Part shown: piece after piece, positions 59,200-64,000 of the stretch
Numbering within the stretch: the first letter of the stretch is position 1
Layout of the letters: each line of letters starts with the position of its first letter
Source: Nageia nagi
Taxonomy: Eukaryota > Pinophyta
Assembly: GCA_050084985.1 (NCBI GenBank)
Contig: JBITNC010000001.1
Location: 179,490,001-179,554,000 of the forward strand
Direction: 5' to 3'
Length of the DNA stretch: 64,000 nucleotides
Program-made: the position numbers and the translations under genes
The notes under the pieces: generated by a model
What the model was told of the DNA's origin: nothing
Database searches by the model: none
Seen by the model: the letters and a program-made list of their open reading frames with translations, nothing else

Positions 59200-59480
59200 A
59201 TTAAAGGTATCATGAGGGGGAATGGATTATGAGTTGTTTAACAAAATGCTTGATGCACTCATAGTTGCACTATGATGATTGGAAAATATCCAAGTTTGTA
59301 GAGCTAGGAAATTTTAAGTAGATGCAATCACTTGTGTTAAGCCAAACTTAGTAACCTTGATTAGTATTCCTCTAGCATGCATGACTAGGGTGCTTTGGTT
59401 GAAGATTATGTACATGTAGAGATTAAAGTTTTCCATTTGTGAGACCTTTGTTGCATGATGGAGATGCTAAGAGTATTTAA
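59200..59480 (+). pseudogene. PPR gene fragment
   Basis: One frame reads DYELFNKMLDALIVA, then two stops and CRARKF, then VKPNLVTLISIPLACMTRVL. This is the PPR sequence LF-KM-D-DIVAW and V-PN-VTL-S-LPACA--GAL. It is a separate fragment from those at 3.9-5.9 kb and 48.1-48.5 kb. Confidence 0.75.
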
Positions 59481-62027
59481 AATACATTATTTATGTTGTG
59501 CTACCTATGATACACTGAGTGAGGGAGTATGGGTTGTTCCCAGTACAATACTTGTATTGTGTAATGATTTTATGTTATGTAATGATGGTGTGGATTCCAA
59601 ATGTAATACATGTGTTATATTTAAAGGCTATAAATGGATTCCAAATGCAAAACCTATATTATATTTTTAAAAATAATGAGGTTTATTATAAATATAATAC
59701 CTACATCACATAAAGTAAAGATAATGTTTGTAACCTTTGACAAGATTCTTACCATGCATGCCATCATAGGAGATTCATGGAGCTTGAGGCTTCATTCTAA
59801 TTTGGGAAATATATTCTTCTCTCCATTTTAGTTTTGTATTTGGTAGATGTTGAGAAGATAGAATAAATGGTGGATAAGATATTCACTTCTTTCTTGCTAG
59901 GCTAGAATTTGAGGGTGTTACCATACCTTTTTGTACCTTTATGGACTTGGAGTAGCAAATCTACATCTCCTTATTACATTTCAAATATTTTATCATGGGT
60001 ATATTTATTTGTGGTTCCAAGAATATGGATTCTTGAAATGCATATATTGCAAAGCTGCTACAATCCTGACCAAAATCAATAGTGGATTAATGTTTGGGAT
60101 GTATGGATAGATATTTTGTAGAATATGTAAAGGATAACAAATATTTAGATGTTAATTAAGAACATCAAAGTTACTACGGTATGTTATTTATTCTTGAGTC
60201 TATGTTTTAGATATTTAGTTTTGATCGATGAATTAGATTCCTTTAAGAATAGTCTTAAATGAGTTATTATTCTTTAGTTATCATTTATTTGGAAATAAAT
60301 ATAAATTTTTCATTTTTATTGATTATTGGATAGAAAGGAAATAAATAAAAAGTTTATTTCTTATGATTAGAGGATATAAATTATTTATTAAGTAAATAGG
60401 AATTATTAAACTATTTAATGATAGTTTTAGAAATGAGATATTTATATCATTTATTTATGATATGGTATTAAGTATTTAAATTTCTATATATTGATGCTCA
60501 ATTTTTAGAATACTTCTTACATTAATGTTATGAAGTAAGAATTTCATTATTTGATATGAATTTACAATGGATATCTTATGATTTTATATGAAGTATTTTG
60601 AATTACTTAGCAAATATATGAATACTTGGTCTATTTATATGTTAAGTATGGTGACTACTTAAAGGTTTTGCTTTGTTACTAGGGTGTAGATATTCAAGTA
60701 TGTAGTATAGTTGACCCATAATTGGAGCTTGGTTAAATAGCATTTTGTATCAATGATATAGGCTTAAGAGTCAACTTTTAGCTTAGTTAATCATGCTATT
60801 GGATCTCCATTGGGCTTAAATAGTTAGCTATACTATAACTTGCTACATTCTAGTTTGTATCTTATTGGGATCCATTTTATGTTGGGATCCTTTGTATGTT
60901 TATTCAAATAGGTTGGATAAATGCTTGGGTTAAAATGGGTATCTTTGATCATAACTAAAGTAGCTATTCAAGTACTCTAAAATGTGGATTTATGATTGAG
61001 TATCCAAGTAATGGATTCAAATTATTATGTTATGATATCCTTGGAGCCAAAAGCTATATTCAATGTTTAGATGAACCAAGTGTGAAGTTGGTTTATAAGA
61101 TTGATCTTTATTAGTTTGGAAGATTAGGTCATGGATTTGATTTACATACTTTTGATAGGTTTTATGTTTTATTTAGTATTGAACATATTTGGATCATATT
61201 GATATTTACTTTTAAGATTAACCTTTATATTAAGGTATGGATTAGTATTCATATATAGATTATATATATAATGGCATAAACATGCTGAAGATGGTAATCC
61301 TTATTATCATTTGGAAACAACAAAGGTTTAAGTAAGTATCTAGTTGAAGTTTAACCAACCTCATGGTAGAACCTTGATGCTTATGATATATCATAGATTT
61401 GTGAATGTTGTAATGGCATGAAGATTACAATGATCATTGATGTTGACCATTGATGTTTTATATAAGTAGCATTTTGAAATATCTTAGAAATTAAATATCT
61501 TGATACATGTAACATATGTTTGGTAGATACTAGGTTCTATTTATGAAAATAAAAATTGATAGATCCTTGATACCTACATCTAAGTGTTACCTTTATATTT
61601 GGATATGATTATATTAATTAATACATAATCATGTAAATTATAATTATTATGATTTAGGTAATGAACTTCATTAGTAAGAGATTATAGTTTTATGGTAACA
61701 TTAAGAACTTACTATTCATGTTCTTTCTATTATATGAATAAATATACATGGTGATATACTTAGTTGTTGGATCCTTAATGCTTGGTGATGCATTTGATGT
61801 TGGATCTATGAAAACTTATAATATCTATTATTATTGTTATCTTGTTCTTTATTGAGAGAAGAATGGAATTGGTATTCGATATATTAAATTATAGATATAC
61901 ATTGTTGAATTGCATGAATCCCTATATGGTGAATGAGTTTACCTATTGTATGAAACCAAATTTTTGAGAATATTGAAATAGGCTAACCTTGAAATGTTCA
62001 TGAAGACCTATTTTGGGTATAGTACAA
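59481..62027. other. unassigned AT-rich DNA
   Basis: Three small overlapping frames at 59455-59831 have no recognisable motif. The right part may be a long LTR that ends at 62450. Confidence 0.35.
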
Positions 62028-62066
62028 ATATATATATGTATGTATGTATGTATATGTATATATACT
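62028..62066. repeat. ATAT/GTAT microsatellite
   Basis: Alternating TATA and GTAT units, for example TATGTATGTATGTATG. Confidence 0.9.
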
Positions 62067-62451
62067 AGTATGAAGGCAAGTTTTGTAATATGTTTATTAT
62101 GGTGATAATAAAATATTATTAGGTAGCTCATAGCTACCAAGTGTTTACTTAGAGAAGAAATGCCTAGGGGTTTTCCTGAGCTTAGCTCAAATGCATGGTG
62201 TTATGGGTTTGATTCATGGTTGGAATCATTTTTGTTATTTCATTTCAATTTATTTATTACATCTAAATGTTTATTATGAATTATGGGAATGTATGAGAAT
62301 AATAAATGAAAGATTTAGACTATTGTATGATTATGCTTATGTCATAAGTGAAACTACTTTAAGGAAAAATGAATTCTTTTAATCTACATTTGGGTAAGCT
62401 CTTATGGTTTAGGAGAAAACTTTTATGGTTGAGATTTTTGGTTCCTTACAT

Positions 62452-62465
62452 TGGTATTAGAGCTC
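62452..62465 (+). promoter_or_regulatory. primer-binding site, tRNA-Met type, after an LTR end
   Basis: TGGTATTAGAGCTC follows CCTTACA (LTR-like CA end at 62450). The LTR start upstream is not located. Confidence 0.75.
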
Positions 62466-64000
62466 ATGTTAAAATGCTTGGAATTATTGGGCTAACTACC
62501 TTTTGCAAAGTATGTGACAGGTTTAGGTATGCTTGATGATGCATATAGGTAAGAACACCATGAAGAGAAGATGGTAAAATATTTTTATATTTTGCATTGA
62601 TAATATTTTAAATGTGGAATAATCCTTGCAATTATTTTACTCAATATTGTTTAGATATTTATTGGTTATATACTAACCTTGTGGTTATCCTTTCCTATAT
62701 GGGATGAATGGAATTTTATGGAATAATGTTATACATGCTTATATGTTAATAATCATGTTCAATGTTCTAGAATACCTATATTTTGGACGTGACATATTTA
62801 AAGAGATGATGCTATACAAAAGATAGTGCTAAACATATCAAGAGTATAAGGAAGGCATATTCTTGATATGTTGAACTCTTGTTAATTTGTTTACACTTAA
62901 AAGAATAAATAGGTAAGGTTGAATTGCAATAAAGAGTTGGATCTAGAAATTCTAACTTGGGTATTGCAAAAATGTTTATCTTTTTTGAAAAAAGTAACAT
63001 TTGATGTCAATCTTTCTATAAGACTAACTTTGTTTCCTATGATTTCTTTACTAAAAGAAATCATGATTTTTCTAAAAGATTAGATGTAGTTCATGATTAA
63101 TGGTAATTTTTTATGAGAGGAAACAATTGCATGTTGTTAGCATGAAGTTCCAACAACATTTTAGGAAACCTCATGGATGGAAGATGAGGTATACTCACTC
63201 AAAGTTATTAATTTTATTTTGAATTAAACAAAATCATTGGATTTACAATTATAAGTTTGATTTAGATATCTAAATTTGAACTAGTATTTTTTTTTATGCT
63301 TATACTTTTGCAGATGCATTTTGCTATTATCCTTTTTGGATTATTTTCAAAAATTAGATATGCAAAAATGGTCATAACTACCTAGGTGAGTAGGTATATG
63401 CTATGATTGAAGTTGGTTTCCATATGAAAAGAAAACTCAATTTTTGCTAATATGGATTGAACCATGTTTTTGAATACCATATGGGTATTTCCAAGGGATC
63501 AATGTGGAATTGATACCTTGAAGCAAAATCACTCTTAGAAAATGTCCACTATGATAGATTAATTCATGGAGAATCATAGATCTATGCATAATGTGGGTTG
63601 ATATTCCTTGAGGTAATTATGGAGATTCTGGAGGAATTGATCAATTATCATGGGTAGATATCTTTATCAAGAGATTATCTCATGACTTAGTAATATAGTT
63701 GTGACTGCAGCACATGGTTGGAATAACTAGAATATATTACATTGTCTTGAAGTGAATGAGATTTCACTTTTGAGAAGTGGTCATGTGATGACACTTTGGA
63801 CCATGTGAATGGTACACTATTCATGTAAGGAATATTTTAATCTAAGGTAATGAGATTAAATATGGAGATTTGAAACCTTAGTTAGAAAAAGTAGAAAATG
63901 CTTTGAAATTTAGAGTTGAGAAAAGTTATTATCTTTTGATAAATTAATTTTCCTTGAGAAACCATATGTGGGAAGGAAAATGTATGTTATAAATTAAAGA
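62466..64000. other. interior of an LTR element, coding capacity not recognised
   Basis: No gag or pol motif is readable before the window ends. It could be 5' leader or a non-autonomous interior. Confidence 0.4.

Noticed and set aside
1-64000. CRISPR arrays, operons or bacterial features
   Set aside because: The window is plant nuclear repeat DNA. No spaced palindromic repeats and no polycistronic gene sets are present.

Overview
This is nuclear DNA of a land plant with a large, repeat-rich genome. The DNA is very AT-rich. It holds decayed plant-type LTR retrotransposons, a LINE, a tRNA-derived SINE, a CACTA transposon and fragments of pentatricopeptide-repeat (PPR) genes, and I find no intact protein-coding gene. 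The age and nesting of the elements would fit a gymnosperm such as a conifer, but that is an inference. Nearly all recognisable coding DNA belongs to transposable elements (TEs) disabled by stop codons, many of them TAG.

Layout, left to right. 1-13.7 kb: SINE-like units (0.43-0.96 kb), a PPR pseudogene and tandem PPR-derived repeats (3.6-5.96 kb), a 1.7 kb imperfect foldback (8.83-10.51 kb), a near-identical 120-bp tandem duplication (11.69-11.93 kb), and a SINE bounded by a perfect 15-bp target-site duplication (TSD) at 12.60-12.79 kb. 13.69-15.59 kb: a short non-autonomous LTR element with a perfect 5-bp TSD. 17.9-49.4 kb: a LINE split by a very large nest. Its reverse-transcriptase frame stops at about 19.09 kb and resumes in register at about 47.40 kb. 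The interruption is bounded by related LTRs (19.10-19.78 and 46.70-47.40 kb) and contains further insertions.

The main insertions in the nest are a GC-richer non-autonomous LTR element with a 36-bp in-frame coding repeat (22.08-24.70 kb), a second member of the short non-autonomous LTR family (25.05-29.44 kb) mixed with a minus-strand Ty1/copia pol fragment, a decayed minus-strand coding block (30.1-32.3 kb), and the best preserved element of the window. That element is a 12.85-kb Ty3/gypsy retrotransposon (33,103-45,954) with 1,382-bp LTRs and TSD ATTAT. Its gag-pol keeps one reading frame over almost 6 kb. Its order is gag, protease, an additional plant/archaeal-type RNase H placed before the reverse transcriptase, RT, a degenerate Ty3 RNase H, and integrase. 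A roughly 1,160-codon extra ORF of unknown function lies between pol and the 3' LTR.

47.75-48.79 kb: a CACTA-like element inside the LINE carries an antisense PPR gene fragment. 50.8-58.4 kb: a minus-strand Ty3 RNaseH-integrase fragment, a plus-strand Ty3 LTR-gag-PR-RT fragment and a plus-strand Ty1/copia LTR-gag-integrase fragment lie next to one another. 59-64 kb: another PPR fragment and an LTR end with a tRNA-Met-type primer-binding site; the rest is unassigned.

All calls come from reading sequence and translations by eye. Family assignments rest on motif recognition, without database searches.
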